A stretch of 64,000 nt of DNA from Myxococcota bacterium (GCA_030065855.1 JASJCT010000009.1:27133-91132), one strand, 5' to 3'; shown: positions 1 to 8,733, numbered from the stretch's first letter. Made by a program: numbers and translations. Notes: a model not told the origin generated them from the sequence alone.

Positions 1-1617
1 TTGCCAGAGGCAGTTTTCAGTTGGCGTCTAAAGGAGCCCCTACCCAAAAAAGGGCCAATTTTCAAAGAAACAACCATTGTCGATTTTCCATATCTAAAAA
101 AGAAGACGATTAGCCAGAGAATCGACCCTTTCGAGGCTTGGTATACAGCGTGGCCTGAATTCGATGAAAAATCGAGAGAAGCATTTGGTGAAGACGGATT
201 TCGTTACCTTGTGACTTCAGATATCGCGGCCTACTTCGAAAACATTCAACTTCAGATTCTTAGAGACCAACTTCAAAAACACTTACCTGATGAACAACGC
301 ATAATTAACCTTTTGTTTTCATTTCTTGAATCATGGGCGATTCGTACTGATGAAGAGCGGCCCTATCTGCGAGGGATCCCACAGGGGACCTCAATCTCGA
401 GTTTTCTAGGGAACGTGTTTTTACTGCCAGTCGATGAAGTATTTGAAAAATTGTCCCGTAAACACGAGATCAAGTACTTTAGGTATATGGATGATGTGCG
501 AGTGTTCGTAAAGGATATCACCACTGCACGGCTCGTAGTCTTTGAGATGATAAGAGTTCTAAGATCGCTACATCTAAACGTTCAAACTGCGAAAACGAAA
601 GTCCTTGATCAGAAAAAGAACCAAGAGATTTCAAGAGAACTGTTGGACTCGCGTGTGGATGAGCTGTCAAAGATTCTCGAAGAAATCAAAGACAAATTCG
701 CCGAGAGTCCCGTTCCGATTGCACAGAGAAAGAAATACCTTGAACGATTAAAGAATATTGCAAAGGCAAGGCCCAATGACAGGCAGCCTATTACTGGCTC
801 TCATCGTCCTCTCTCTGGATTGTCGATGAGAGCCTTCATGAGATGGGTGTCCTGCCACATACGTCTGGGAAGCCGCGAACACATACAAAGACTGCTTAGA
901 GAGATTGAGACCAACCCTGATCACCGCCTGACCAGAAAGGCAATACGTTGTAGCAGAGAGTTTCCCTCACTGAATTCGATACAAACACATTTGATGAAAT
1001 TCATTAAGTCTGAAGACTGCATATTTCCCCACCAAAGAGCTGAATGCCTTCGAGCGATACGGTACTTGCGTCGAATCGACAGGGACACAGCGAAGTACTG
1101 TCGGGAGGTTCTTTATAATGAGAAGAACGATCCATATGAACGAGTCGAAGCAGCATATCTTCTCGCGAGAACAGAACTTGACAAGAAATCAATCAAGAAA
1201 TGTATGGATCTCTTAGAAGGGGAGCGAAGCCCTTATGTCCAGGTTGCATTGGCGGGGCTTGTAGTCCAGCGTAGACAAAACAACGATGAAATCGTCAGAA
1301 CGCTCGTCTTTCACCCGAACGCGAATGTAAGGGAAATTGGGGGGCTGTTCCGTCAACTCAAGACAGATCCACAACTTGCCGAAGATCGATTGAAGCACGT
1401 TTTCCGGGAAGATCGAGACTGGATAGTTTGTGACAACATGCCATTCATTCACCTGATGTCAGTTTCCAACAATCCCAAAGTACTTGAAGTTCTGGTTTCC
1501 TACATCAAGAAGCCGTCAAAGACACTGAAGATCGTTGACATCAGAGAAATGCTTAAAAGAATCCTTGGGAGAGTCAGTGAGGAATTGAAGTCCAGAGAGT
1601 CTGAACGGACAGGTTGA
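1..1617 (+). CDS. Reverse transcriptase with HEAT-like C-terminal region (5' end outside window)
   Basis: RNA-directed DNA polymerase. RT motifs are read directly: DIAAYFENI near residue 74 (motif A, catalytic Asp), RGIPQGTSISS at 124-134 (motif B) and the catalytic YMDD at 162-165, followed by a motif D-like LHLNVQTAKTK. The frame is open at base 1 and the fingers/RT-1 region is missing, so the gene starts upstream; the TTG at base 1 is not a credible start. Residues about 345-500 form alpha-helical repeats resembling HEAT/Arm repeats (YLRRIDRDTAKYCREVL, AAYLLARTELD). No maturase X/HNH or retron msr/msd feature is visible. RT plus helical repeats recalls the Abi/UG defence reverse transcriptases (family knowledge); a defence role is inference. 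Convergent with the next operon, 34 bp away. Confidence 0.85.
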   Translation: MPEAVFSWRLKEPLPKKGPIFKETTIVDFPYLKKKTISQRIDPFEAWYTAWPEFDEKSREAFGEDGFRYLVTSDIAAYFENIQLQILRDQLQKHLPDEQRIINLLFSFLESWAIRTDEERPYLRGIPQGTSISSFLGNVFLLPVDEVFEKLSRKHEIKYFRYMDDVRVFVKDITTARLVVFEMIRVLRSLHLNVQTAKTKVLDQKKNQEISRELLDSRVDELSKILEEIKDKFAESPVPIAQRKKYLERLKNIAKARPNDRQPITGSHRPLSGLSMRAFMRWVSCHIRLGSREHIQRLLREIETNPDHRLTRKAIRCSREFPSLNSIQTHLMKFIKSEDCIFPHQRAECLRAIRYLRRIDRDTAKYCREVLYNEKNDPYERVEAAYLLARTELDKKSIKKCMDLLEGERSPYVQVALAGLVVQRRQNNDEIVRTLVFHPNANVREIGGLFRQLKTDPQLAEDRLKHVFREDRDWIVCDNMPFIHLMSVSNNPKVLEVLVSYIKKPSKTLKIVDIREMLKRILGRVSEELKSRESERTG

Positions 1618-1651
1618 GTTCTTATGCTCGGTTATATTGCATTGCGGAGTG

Positions 1652-2437
1652 CTAGAAGAGCTCAAGCGTCGTTTTAGGGGGCCAAAACGTGCCGAGAACC
1701 AACCATGTGTTGAATGGAAAACGAGTTCCCATGAAAAACCGCGTGTCCCTTTTTGGCGAGCCGATATCGGATAGGTACTTATCACGAACACTTTTCGCAG
1801 CACCCTCTTCGCCCTTACTATCTCTTTCCTTCAGGTAAAGTGCACCGAGTTCCCAATCCTCGATCATACGGGAATACGGTTGTTCCCGGTCTTCGCACTG
1901 GAACACATAACTCCACTTGAATGGTAGTTTCTCCAACGGTTTTGTTGGTGGACCGAACAGTGACATTTGGTTGAGTGCAGCTTGCCATTCCGGCTTCCAT
2001 TCTGGATCAGCCTTCTCGATTGTAACGTCCAGAATCTCCTTTGGACGAATAATACCTAGAGAGGACTTGTCGAGCTCGTGCTGCTCTTCCAATTGTTTAT
2101 AGGTGTGGTGGGGCAGCCGATCGATAAACTGGCGTCTTTCACGCCATTCATCCTTGCATCCGATCGGATCCCCAAGAACCCATAGTGTCGATAGGTCCGG
2201 TTTTCGGCTCTCTTTGCGATTGTCGTTGCCATGGCCCACCGGCTCCAGGTCTACTTCAATCCACTGATATTTGTGGATGCGTACGTCTTGGTATCGCAAC
2301 GGGATTGGATAAAGTCGCACCCAGTCCCCCTGAACAGTGATTCCAGCCGTACAAATGAGTTCCTTGTACTTAGTAGATGGATGCGGGTACGTGAGCACTG
2401 TGATCAGTATTTTGGTTTTTAACAATGTCGGATTCAT
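1652..2437 (-). CDS. Conserved protein of unknown function, partner of DUF488 gene
   Basis: A 261-aa soluble protein with no signal peptide or membrane segment. I do not recognise a domain. It has a compact basic/aromatic N-terminus (KILITVLTYPHPS, GDWVRLYPIPLRY), a charged middle and an aromatic C-terminus (FNTWLVLGTFWPP). The start overlaps the stop of the upstream DUF488 gene by 4 nt (ATGA), so the two are translationally coupled. That coupling and the accessory setting next to a reverse transcriptase suggest a two-protein module; the function is unknown. Confidence 0.7.
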   Translation of the reverse strand: MNPTLLKTKILITVLTYPHPSTKYKELICTAGITVQGDWVRLYPIPLRYQDVRIHKYQWIEVDLEPVGHGNDNRKESRKPDLSTLWVLGDPIGCKDEWRERRQFIDRLPHHTYKQLEEQHELDKSSLGIIRPKEILDVTIEKADPEWKPEWQAALNQMSLFGPPTKPLEKLPFKWSYVFQCEDREQPYSRMIEDWELGALYLKERDSKGEEGAAKSVRDKYLSDIGSPKRDTRFFMGTRFPFNTWLVLGTFWPPKTTLELF

Positions 2438-3300
2438 GCTTGGGCGAGGTCTCTCACCAGCAAATCAGTCATTGCGGAGAGTCGTTTCCCCAGATGTGTG
2501 CGATGACAGAACGCCGGATCAGCTTCACTGCAAACTAAAACGGAAGGATACCTCTCTATAATTGCAGCCACTTCCTCAACAGCATCGTTTTCTTGTTTTA
2601 GAACGGTTCGTTCATATTCCTCGAATAGCCTTTGATAAGCGGATGGATTGGTAAGATTCTGCCGTTTCTCAGACCGAATACCAAGCTCCGGGAAATGATG
2701 ATATCGTATGCCCAGCTTCTCACACAGTCTGTTCAGGGTCTTCTTGTGAAAACCATATCGTCGAGCGATAGGGTTCTTACGGACATCTACCAGGCACGAT
2801 ATGCCGTTCTGAACTAGTCGATTCAGGAAAGCGTCTATGGAGAGTCCCTCATACCCCGCGGTGTAGACAAGAAGTTCGGCGTTAGGCCGTTCCTCCAAAC
2901 TGCGAATCTCACTCAGAATGGTGTACCAGGGGTGCCGATTGTAGATGTCGTCAATCATTGCTCGCTCCGACATCTCTCCGTACCGCTTGGCTATGATGTG
3001 AATATCCTTACGAATTTCAAACGGTAGGGTTCCAATATTTGAAATCCCCTTGCTGGTTATGCTCAAATGGTCCTTGTCATCCTCGTTCAGTAGACCTGCA
3101 ACACACAGTTTGCCCATCTCTTGATACAAGGAAAATGAGAATGGACCATATTTGTAAGGCACAAAGTTATAGAACGTTGCTCCCCCACCACTTTCACTGT
3201 CTTTGGACAGCGCAAATGCCCATTTTGTAAGTTGAAAACGGGAGAGTTGCCCCCCTGCAACTTTGAACATATGGAGAATTGTCCTCTGACGCACCAACAT
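2434..3300 (-). CDS. DUF488 domain protein with SocA/Panacea-like N-terminal region
   Basis: 288 aa. Residues about 140-280 match the DUF488 family: VYTAGYEGLSIDAFL, LVDVRKNPIARRYGF, a paired-Cys segment VLVCSEADPAFCHR, and a conserved HFPELGIRSEKRQ stretch. The first 100 residues (LTKWAFALSKDS, YKYGPFSFSLYQEM) look like the small helical domain seen in SocA/Panacea (DUF4065-like) proteins; that part is tentative. DUF488 proteins are often found in defence or accessory islands, and their biochemical activity is not established. First gene of a two-gene minus-strand operon with the 261-aa unknown. The start is the first in-frame ATG, preceded by the AT-rich 3301-3600 region. Confidence 0.8.
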   Translation of the reverse strand: MLVRQRTILHMFKVAGGQLSRFQLTKWAFALSKDSESGGGATFYNFVPYKYGPFSFSLYQEMGKLCVAGLLNEDDKDHLSITSKGISNIGTLPFEIRKDIHIIAKRYGEMSERAMIDDIYNRHPWYTILSEIRSLEERPNAELLVYTAGYEGLSIDAFLNRLVQNGISCLVDVRKNPIARRYGFHKKTLNRLCEKLGIRYHHFPELGIRSEKRQNLTNPSAYQRLFEEYERTVLKQENDAVEEVAAIIERYPSVLVCSEADPAFCHRTHLGKRLSAMTDLLVRDLAQA

Positions 3301-3355
3301 TCTTCTTTATATACAGAGAAAGACCATAAGGGGCAATTTGTTCGCAGGGCCTCGG

Positions 3356-3383
3356 AGTCGTGAAATGACAGTCGTGAAATGAC
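3356..3383. repeat. 14-bp tandem duplication
   Basis: The unit AGTCGTGAAATGAC occurs twice head to tail. It lies upstream of the DUF488 operon and may be a slippage duplication; a regulatory role is not shown. Confidence 0.7.
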
Positions 3384-3577
3384 AGAATGCCTGTGGACTA
3401 AAACCGGTCGAAAATTCACAATGGGCTTGTGCCCCCATTGTGCCACTGGTTCGTAACCTGAGTCGGATTCTGTCGGATTCATTTGGTTCGAAACGGAGCG
3501 AAACGGATAATCGATTGTTCAATTGAATCGGGTGATTTGGGGTCAAGCTCTCGTATTCGCTTGTTTTTTTCGATTCC

Positions 3578-3583
3578 TATAAT
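3578..3583 (+). promoter_or_regulatory. Consensus -10 box (TATAAT) without an adjacent gene
   Basis: A perfect TATAAT lies about 30 bp before a strong intrinsic terminator. The -35 region (TTCGCT at 16 bp spacing) is poor. If active, it would make a transcript of only about 50 nt ending at 3642, or it is a chance match. Confidence 0.35.
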
Positions 3584-3612
3584 CTGATTCGACTCCCGTT
3601 GAGGACGCTGCG

Positions 3613-3642
3613 AAACCCCGAGGATTTCCTTGGGGTTTTTTT
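3613..3642 (+). terminator. Rho-independent terminator
   Basis: An 11-bp stem (AAACCCCGAGG paired with CCTTGGGGTTT, one G-T pair) with a 4-nt loop is followed by a run of seven T on the plus strand. No plus-strand gene precedes it for 2 kb, so it terminates either RT read-through or a short RNA starting near 3590. Confidence 0.7.
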
Positions 3643-3694
3643 GTGTTTAGGAAATCTTTTCCGCTTCTCGTACTTGGGGGCTATGGCTCGGCGG

Positions 3695-4444
3695 CTATTT
3701 CCGAGCCACGGCCAGGGCTGCCCAGCTCTGGGCTGTGGGCATTACCTCGATGCTGTTGATGTTGACGTGGGCTGGCTGGGCTGTGGCCCAGACCACGCAT
3801 TCTGCGATGTCTTCGGCGTACAGAGGAATGGTGCCTTGGTAGACCGCGGCAGCTTTTTCCTGGTCCCCTTTGAAGCGCACCACTGAGAATTCGGTTTGGG
3901 CCAGACCCGGTTCGATGTTGGTGACCCGCACACCAGTACCGTGCAAGTCAGCCCTCAGGTTTCTGGAGAACTGGGCCACAAACGCTTTGGTAGCGCCATA
4001 GGCATTACCACCGGGATAGGGCCAAGCGCCTGCGATCGATCCAATGTTGACGATGTGGCCCTGGCCGCGTTCGATCATGTTGGGCAGGATCGCGCGGGTG
4101 AGGTAGGTCAAACCTTTGATATTGGTGTCAACCATGGTTTCCCAGTCGTCCAGATCAGCTTGCCAGGCCGGGGAGAGGCCCACGGCGAGCCCCGCGTTGT
4201 TGACCAGGCAGTCCACATCTTTCCACGCGGCGGGCAGGTCTCCGATGGTCTGAGCTACGGCTGTCCGGTCCCTAACGTCCAGCCCGATCGCCAGTGTGCG
4301 ATCCGCGCTCAACTCCTGACGCAGCGCATCGAGGCGCGCCACGCGCCGGGCTACCAAGATCTGTCGTTTCCCTTGGGCACCGAATCGCCGAGCAATGGCG
4401 GCCCCAAAACCGGCACTGGCACCGGTAACCAGAACTGTATCCAT
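3695..4444 (-). CDS. SDR family NAD(P)-dependent oxidoreductase
   Basis: 249 aa, full length for a classical short-chain dehydrogenase. TGASAGFG at residues 7-14 is the TGxxxGxG cofactor loop; NNAG follows in the mid-domain; the catalytic Tyr and Lys sit in YGATKAF, with the catalytic Ser just upstream in NIGSIAG. The sequence resembles the YdfG-like 3-hydroxy-acid/serine dehydrogenase subgroup, and an Arg-rich segment after the second strand (VARRVARL) favours NADP. Cytosolic. It stands alone, with about 270 bp to tsaE on the other strand. Substrate cannot be deduced. Confidence 0.9.
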   Translation of the reverse strand: MDTVLVTGASAGFGAAIARRFGAQGKRQILVARRVARLDALRQELSADRTLAIGLDVRDRTAVAQTIGDLPAAWKDVDCLVNNAGLAVGLSPAWQADLDDWETMVDTNIKGLTYLTRAILPNMIERGQGHIVNIGSIAGAWPYPGGNAYGATKAFVAQFSRNLRADLHGTGVRVTNIEPGLAQTEFSVVRFKGDQEKAAAVYQGTIPLYAEDIAECVVWATAQPAHVNINSIEVMPTAQSWAALAVARK

Positions 4445-4711
4445 GATCTGTTTTCCTCCGTGTAAGTCCCCGATTCTGACGGTTCCGATGGATTCGGCTC
4501 GTTATGACATTCCTTTCCAAAAAAATGAAGAGATCTCGTCGCCAAGGACTTTCACAACACCCTTTCAGCGTCTCAGCTCTCTCTTGCCGCAGCAAACTTC
4601 GTGTTTTATAAAACCTAGAATCCATGTGCTGCCCCAAAGTGGTGGCCCAAAAGCAGCGCCAAACGATAGGACTGGCATGGATTTGTAGGCTCGACGCCTG
4701 ATGGGGGCGCT

Positions 4712-5242
4712 ATGGCAAATGGAGATCTTAAGGTATCGCTGTTGGAGTCTGGTGTGGAACAATACTCCTTTTTTATTTCCGACGAACCCCAGACCCGTCG
4801 ATTCGGCGCTCGACTCGCCGAGTTGCTGCGGCCAGGGGACGTGGTCGGCCTCTGCGGGGATCTAGGCGCTGGAAAGACCTATCTGGCCGGTGCGATCGCC
4901 CATGGTCTAGGCGTACCAGACGAGGTGGCGGTAACCAGTCCGACCTTTACGTTAATAAAGGAATACATAGGGGTCGTACCCATATACCATATGGACCTAT
5001 ATCGACTGGGGGATCCGAGCGAGCTATACGACCTTGGCCTGTGGGAGTACTACGACGGCGCTGGTGTGTGCCTGGTCGAGTGGTGCGATCGATTCGAGGA
5101 TTTGTGGCCAGGGTCAGCCCTTGTCCTCACCCTGACCCTGGGTCGGGATACAGAGAGAACCATCAGGGCTGAAGGCAAGGGCAGGGGGGCCGACCTGGTC
5201 CAGGCACTAGCAAAAAAGTGGCACTCCCCGTTGGAGAAGTAG
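4712..5242 (+). CDS. tsaE: tRNA threonylcarbamoyladenosine biosynthesis ATPase TsaE
   Basis: 176 aa. TsaE is the P-loop ATPase that works with TsaB and TsaD to place t6A on position 37 of ANN-decoding tRNAs. Walker A is GDLGAGKT (about residues 50-57); SPTFTLIKEY and YHMDLYRL are the family's switch and Mg-binding segments; the EWCDRF motif lies near the end. Length is slightly above the usual 150-160 because of a 20-residue N-terminal extension. The ATG at 4712 follows a G-rich stretch. It converges with the toxin gene at 5250 only 7 bp away. tsaB and tsaD are not in the window. Confidence 0.93.
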   Translation: MANGDLKVSLLESGVEQYSFFISDEPQTRRFGARLAELLRPGDVVGLCGDLGAGKTYLAGAIAHGLGVPDEVAVTSPTFTLIKEYIGVVPIYHMDLYRLGDPSELYDLGLWEYYDGAGVCLVEWCDRFEDLWPGSALVLTLTLGRDTERTIRAEGKGRGADLVQALAKKWHSPLEK

Positions 5243-5249
5243 GGGCTAC

Positions 5250-5645
5250 TTAAAACCGTAAACCGTGAGAAGAGAAATGCCTATCAAAAGCAAACGCCCG
5301 GTCGATCCGCTGCGCATTCATCTGTGCAAAGCTGACCGCATCGACCAAAGATAAGCGTCGCTTGGATTGGTCAGCCAAGAGGTCAAGCCCAGCTTCGTGC
5401 ATCTCTTCGTCGACCCAGGTTACATTGAGCAACGGGGCAAAATTATTTCTAAAGCGACGTACCGCACTAGCGCCGAACCGTCTACCGAGCAGGGCGTAGG
5501 TTTCCACTAATACGTATGAGTTGGTGACGAGCTCGGCTTTCTCAAGCCGAAGTGCATCGAATTTGTGCACGGCATCATCGTGGTTCTCGTCGTTGGCCAC
5601 CAGAAGTGCAAGTATTGCCGAGGTATCTACAAACACCCGGCTCAT
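5250..5645 (-). CDS. vapC: PIN-domain ribonuclease toxin, VapC-like
   Basis: 131 aa PIN domain. The acidic catalytic residues are visible: FVDTSAIL at the N-terminus (first Asp), LVETYALLGR (Glu), and the C-terminal DAVSFAQM plus DRAFAFDRHF (Asp pair). PIN toxins of this family are Mg-dependent RNases held in check by a partner antitoxin. The start ATG overlaps the stop of the upstream ribbon-helix-helix gene by 4 nt, the standard antitoxin-first arrangement. Symbol given by family; the RNA target is unknown. Confidence 0.88.
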   Translation of the reverse strand: MSRVFVDTSAILALLVANDENHDDAVHKFDALRLEKAELVTNSYVLVETYALLGRRFGASAVRRFRNNFAPLLNVTWVDEEMHEAGLDLLADQSKRRLSLVDAVSFAQMNAQRIDRAFAFDRHFSSHGLRF

Positions 5646-5893
5646 TCGAAAGCCGACTCGAGGTAGGTATCGTGATCTGAAGAGAGATTGGTCGCGCCCA
5701 TCTTTTCGCTGAGCGAACCGATCAGCTGAGCAGCCTGTTTATACTTGATGTCAATATCATTAGTTTCGTCATCCAGAAGCATGCGGTCAATACAGCGCCG
5801 CACTGCTTCGGCCAAAGATATCCCTTTGGCCTGGGCATAGCGCCGAAGTACCCGTTCTTGTTGGGGGCGCAACTGAATCTGTGTTCGTATCAT
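5642..5893 (-). CDS. vapB: Ribbon-helix-helix antitoxin, VapB-like
   Basis: 83 aa. The N-terminus MIRTQIQLRPQQERVL with KGISLAEAVRRCIDRML is a typical CopG/Arc-type ribbon-helix-helix DNA-binding unit; the acidic C-terminus (NLSSDHDTYLESAFE) would wrap the toxin. I chose the ATG at 5893 instead of the longer frame to 5941, because the family starts with this strand and an AGAGG sits just upstream. Likely autoregulated through the palindrome at 5922-5933. Confidence 0.85.
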   Translation of the reverse strand: MIRTQIQLRPQQERVLRRYAQAKGISLAEAVRRCIDRMLLDDETNDIDIKYKQAAQLIGSLSEKMGATNLSSDHDTYLESAFE

Positions 5894-5921
5894 CTGAAAA
5901 CCTCTGAAGATTAGTGTAAGC

Positions 5922-5933
5922 ACATCATGATGT
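5922..5933. promoter_or_regulatory. Perfect 12-bp palindrome, candidate VapBC operator
   Basis: ACATCATGATGT is its own reverse complement and lies 28 bp upstream of the antitoxin start, in the intergenic space shared with the divergent kinase gene. Ribbon-helix-helix antitoxins bind such short palindromes; assignment is inference from position. Confidence 0.5.
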
Positions 5934-6009
5934 AATGTCAATCATTTCTTAAGGTCTAATCATAAGCTGTCAGGGTGATATTTTAAATGTTCAATGGTAT
6001 TGTCCAGGC

Positions 6010-8733
6010 ATGTCACTAGTTGGTCGAACTCTATCGCAATACGATATACTTGATCCATTGGGCAAAGGTGGCATGGGGGTTGTCTATAAGGCGCGGGATA
6101 GAAACCTCCTCAGGGATGTAGCGGTAAAAATACTGTCCAAAGAAAATGCAAATGAGAAGCAGCGCAAGCGATTCATCCAAGAGGCACGGGTCGCTTCTGC
6201 CCTCTCACATCCGGGAATTGTTAACATCCACGATTTTGGACAGAGCGAAGATCTCGACTACATCGTGATGGAGCTGGTCGACGGGATTTCTCTAGCCCAA
6301 AAACTCAAATCCAGCATGCCGTCTCTGCAGGAAGTGCTCGACTGGGCAAAGCAGATTGCCAGTGCCATGGCTGCTGCCCATGCCGCAGGGATTATCCATC
6401 GCGACCTAAATCCACACAACATTATGGTCACCCCAACTGGCCAGGTAAAAATCCTCGATTTCGGCATTGCCAAGCTGAACCCGGCTGCTGATCGCGAAGG
6501 AAGCATGGAGACGATACACACCGAGCTGACCGGCCGTGGTCACGTGCTCGGCACACTGTCGTACATGTCTCCGGAGCAAGCAGTGGGAGACCCGGTGGAT
6601 GCCAGATCTGACATCTTTTCGTTTGGCATTGTGCTCTACGAACTGCTTTCTGGAAAGCGGCCGTTCGAAGCCACGAGCGAAACATCCCTATTGCGCAAGC
6701 TCCACTTTGACACGCCGGCGTCCCTCAGGTCGATCAGGCCGGAGGTACCCCAATCCCTGGACCAAATCATCCAGACCGCGCTTGCCAAGCAACCTGAGAA
6801 GCGCCACCCATCCATGGCCCACATCCGAGACGCCCTGGACACGGTGTCTGTGGATCCGGGGTTTCAAAGCTCGCTCCCAGCGCCAGCAGCGCCAGACACT
6901 GGGGCGATATTAGAAACTGTGGACTCCGTCTCAACCCAACCAACCCCCTTGCTGAGCAGGGCCTTAATAAAACTGGCTGAAAAGCCGCGAACACTATTGG
7001 GTCTAACCGCAGTGCTAGTGGTTTTTGCAGTGGTTACCACGTTGTTCCTAACCGAATTTCTGGAGACCAGGTACCAAGCCCATCCCCAGGTGTCTGATTC
7101 CCGATTAGCCATCCTGCCCTTTGAAAACATCGGTAACGACCCTGACCTAACGACCCTGTGCGTGGGCCTAACCGAAAGCCTGACCAACGGGTTAGGGCAA
7201 GTCAACGAATTCAAGGACAAGCTGCAAATCGTCCCAGCAGCAGAGGTACGGAATTCGAACATAAAGACCGCCAAACAAACAAGGGAATTGTTTGGTGCTG
7301 GTTTGGTTGTCGGCGGTAGCTTGCAGAAAGAAAACGACCAAATTCGATTGAACATCAATTTGGCAATGGGAACCATACAGCTATCTGCTTCGACTGCAAC
7401 CATCTCGGTGGCAGAGCAACAAGAGCTAAAGGACATTGTGCTTCGTAAAACCGTTGGATTTTTGCGTCCAAGATTTGGCCAGGTTTACGGCCGCCAAAAG
7501 CAGGAAGCGAAACCAGTAGGAGATGATGCTTACGCATTCTTTGAAAAAGGAATGGCGTTTCTGCAAAGCTATGCTAAGAAATCAGATAATATAGAAAAAA
7601 TAGATTCTGCAGTAGCCCAGTTTCAAAAAGCGCTTGAGCTTGATTTGGAGTTTTCATCGGCCTTTGCAGGGATTTCTCGAGCCTATTTGCGAAAATACCA
7701 AGAAAACGGAGATCCAATGCTGATTGACCAGGCGACCAACACTGCAAAACGGGCTGTTGAGTTGAATCCGGATCTCGGGATCGCACGGGTGAGTCTGGGG
7801 TTGGCATTAGTCGAAACGGGTGAGCTCAAAGAGGCAGAGAAAGCATTTGAATATGCCATCGCGCAAGACCCATTTTCTCCTGATGCGAATCTGGGGCTCG
7901 GTAAGGTTTGGGTGGAGCGGGGTGAGCTCGATAAAGCATTAGTTTTTTTGGAAAAGGCTTTGGATTTGGGACCTTCAGATCGAGAAATCTTGAGCTGGCT
8001 GGGTACCGTTTATACGCGTACAAGTAAGTACACCGAAGCCGAGCATGTCTTTTCTCAGGTGGTTGAATTAGTACCAGAGAGCTTTAAAGCCCATAGCAAC
8101 TTGGCGGGTACCTATTATATGCAAGGCAAGCTTGCACAGGCAGCAACAGAAATGCAAAGAGCATTGGAGATAGAACCGAGTTCGTTATTGTATCATAATC
8201 TCGGTACTCTATATTTTACGCAAGGACGATTTAACGATGCTCTGGTGGCTTATAAAAAGGCCATTGAGATGCCTGGAGGCGCAAATTACTATCTCCGTTG
8301 GGCCAATCTTGGCAATGCATATCGCTTTACAAAAGAAAACGAGTCAAAATCGAAAGAAGCCTATCAATGTGCCATTGATTTGTTGCAGGAGAAACTGGAC
8401 AAACAACCAGCAAATGTCGAGTTGAAGACCCTAATGGCACTATACCATGCAAAAATGGGCGACAGTCGCCGAGCGGTACAAGAGATGAAAAACATCAATA
8501 TAGAAGGGATTCAAGATACACAACTATTTTTTCATTTGGGTATGGTAGCAGAAATTGTCGGACAGCGAAAACAAGCATTAGATCTGGTTGAGAAAGCATT
8601 AGTTTCTGGATACTCATTGGACTACACTAAGCGCGATCCTGATCTTGCTGACCTTCGTCAGGATCCGAGATTTCGAACTATGTTGGTAAGGGTAAAGGCA
8701 CTTCAGCCAAACGATGCGCAGGAATCCCAATAG
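6010..8733 (+). CDS. Membrane Ser/Thr protein kinase with TolB/FlgO-like domain and TPR array
   Basis: 907 aa. Kinase domain at about 11-275: glycine loop GKGGMGVVY, VAVK with Lys40, catalytic loop at 130-137, DFG at 150-152, MSPEQ activation segment end. The catalytic loop reads HRDLNPHN: the nearly invariant Lys after HRDL is Asn (codon AAT at 6409-6411), whereas the paralogue next door has AAG. A proline-rich linker leads to one membrane segment (about 329-350, LLGLTAVLVVFAVVTTLFL). Residues about 365-470 (LAILPFENIGND, GAGLVVGGSLQ) are the periplasmic TolB/FlgO-like domain often found after bacterial kinases, then about 8 TPRs to the C-terminus. Probably a PknB-type receptor kinase sensing via the extracytoplasmic part. 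The missing Lys may lower activity. Confidence 0.92.
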   Translation: MSLVGRTLSQYDILDPLGKGGMGVVYKARDRNLLRDVAVKILSKENANEKQRKRFIQEARVASALSHPGIVNIHDFGQSEDLDYIVMELVDGISLAQKLKSSMPSLQEVLDWAKQIASAMAAAHAAGIIHRDLNPHNIMVTPTGQVKILDFGIAKLNPAADREGSMETIHTELTGRGHVLGTLSYMSPEQAVGDPVDARSDIFSFGIVLYELLSGKRPFEATSETSLLRKLHFDTPASLRSIRPEVPQSLDQIIQTALAKQPEKRHPSMAHIRDALDTVSVDPGFQSSLPAPAAPDTGAILETVDSVSTQPTPLLSRALIKLAEKPRTLLGLTAVLVVFAVVTTLFLTEFLETRYQAHPQVSDSRLAILPFENIGNDPDLTTLCVGLTESLTNGLGQVNEFKDKLQIVPAAEVRNSNIKTAKQTRELFGAGLVVGGSLQKENDQIRLNINLAMGTIQLSASTATISVAEQQELKDIVLRKTVGFLRPRFGQVYGRQKQEAKPVGDDAYAFFEKGMAFLQSYAKKSDNIEKIDSAVAQFQKALELDLEFSSAFAGISRAYLRKYQENGDPMLIDQATNTAKRAVELNPDLGIARVSLGLALVETGELKEAEKAFEYAIAQDPFSPDANLGLGKVWVERGELDKALVFLEKALDLGPSDREILSWLGTVYTRTSKYTEAEHVFSQVVELVPESFKAHSNLAGTYYMQGKLAQAATEMQRALEIEPSSLLYHNLGTLYFTQGRFNDALVAYKKAIEMPGGANYYLRWANLGNAYRFTKENESKSKEAYQCAIDLLQEKLDKQPANVELKTLMALYHAKMGDSRRAVQEMKNINIEGIQDTQLFFHLGMVAEIVGQRKQALDLVEKALVSGYSLDYTKRDPDLADLRQDPRFRTMLVRVKALQPNDAQESQ

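Larger units (their letters stand above)
3301..3694. other. Gene-free stretch between accessory patch and core genes
   Basis: No credible coding sequence: the short frames here have no ribosome site and no family likeness. It holds a 14-bp tandem duplication at 3356-3383, a duplicated TCGGATTC near 3465-3480, a good -10 box at 3578 and an intrinsic terminator at 3613-3642. It probably includes the promoter of the DUF488 operon (reading left) and marks the border of the AT-richer patch. Confidence 0.6.

Noticed and set aside
3550..3610. tRNA-like TTCGATTCC / ATTCGACTCC strings
   Set aside because: No acceptor, D or anticodon stems can be drawn around them.
3896..4465. 189-aa plus-strand frame over the SDR gene
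   Set aside because: Shadow of the SDR coding strand; the SDR has all catalytic motifs.
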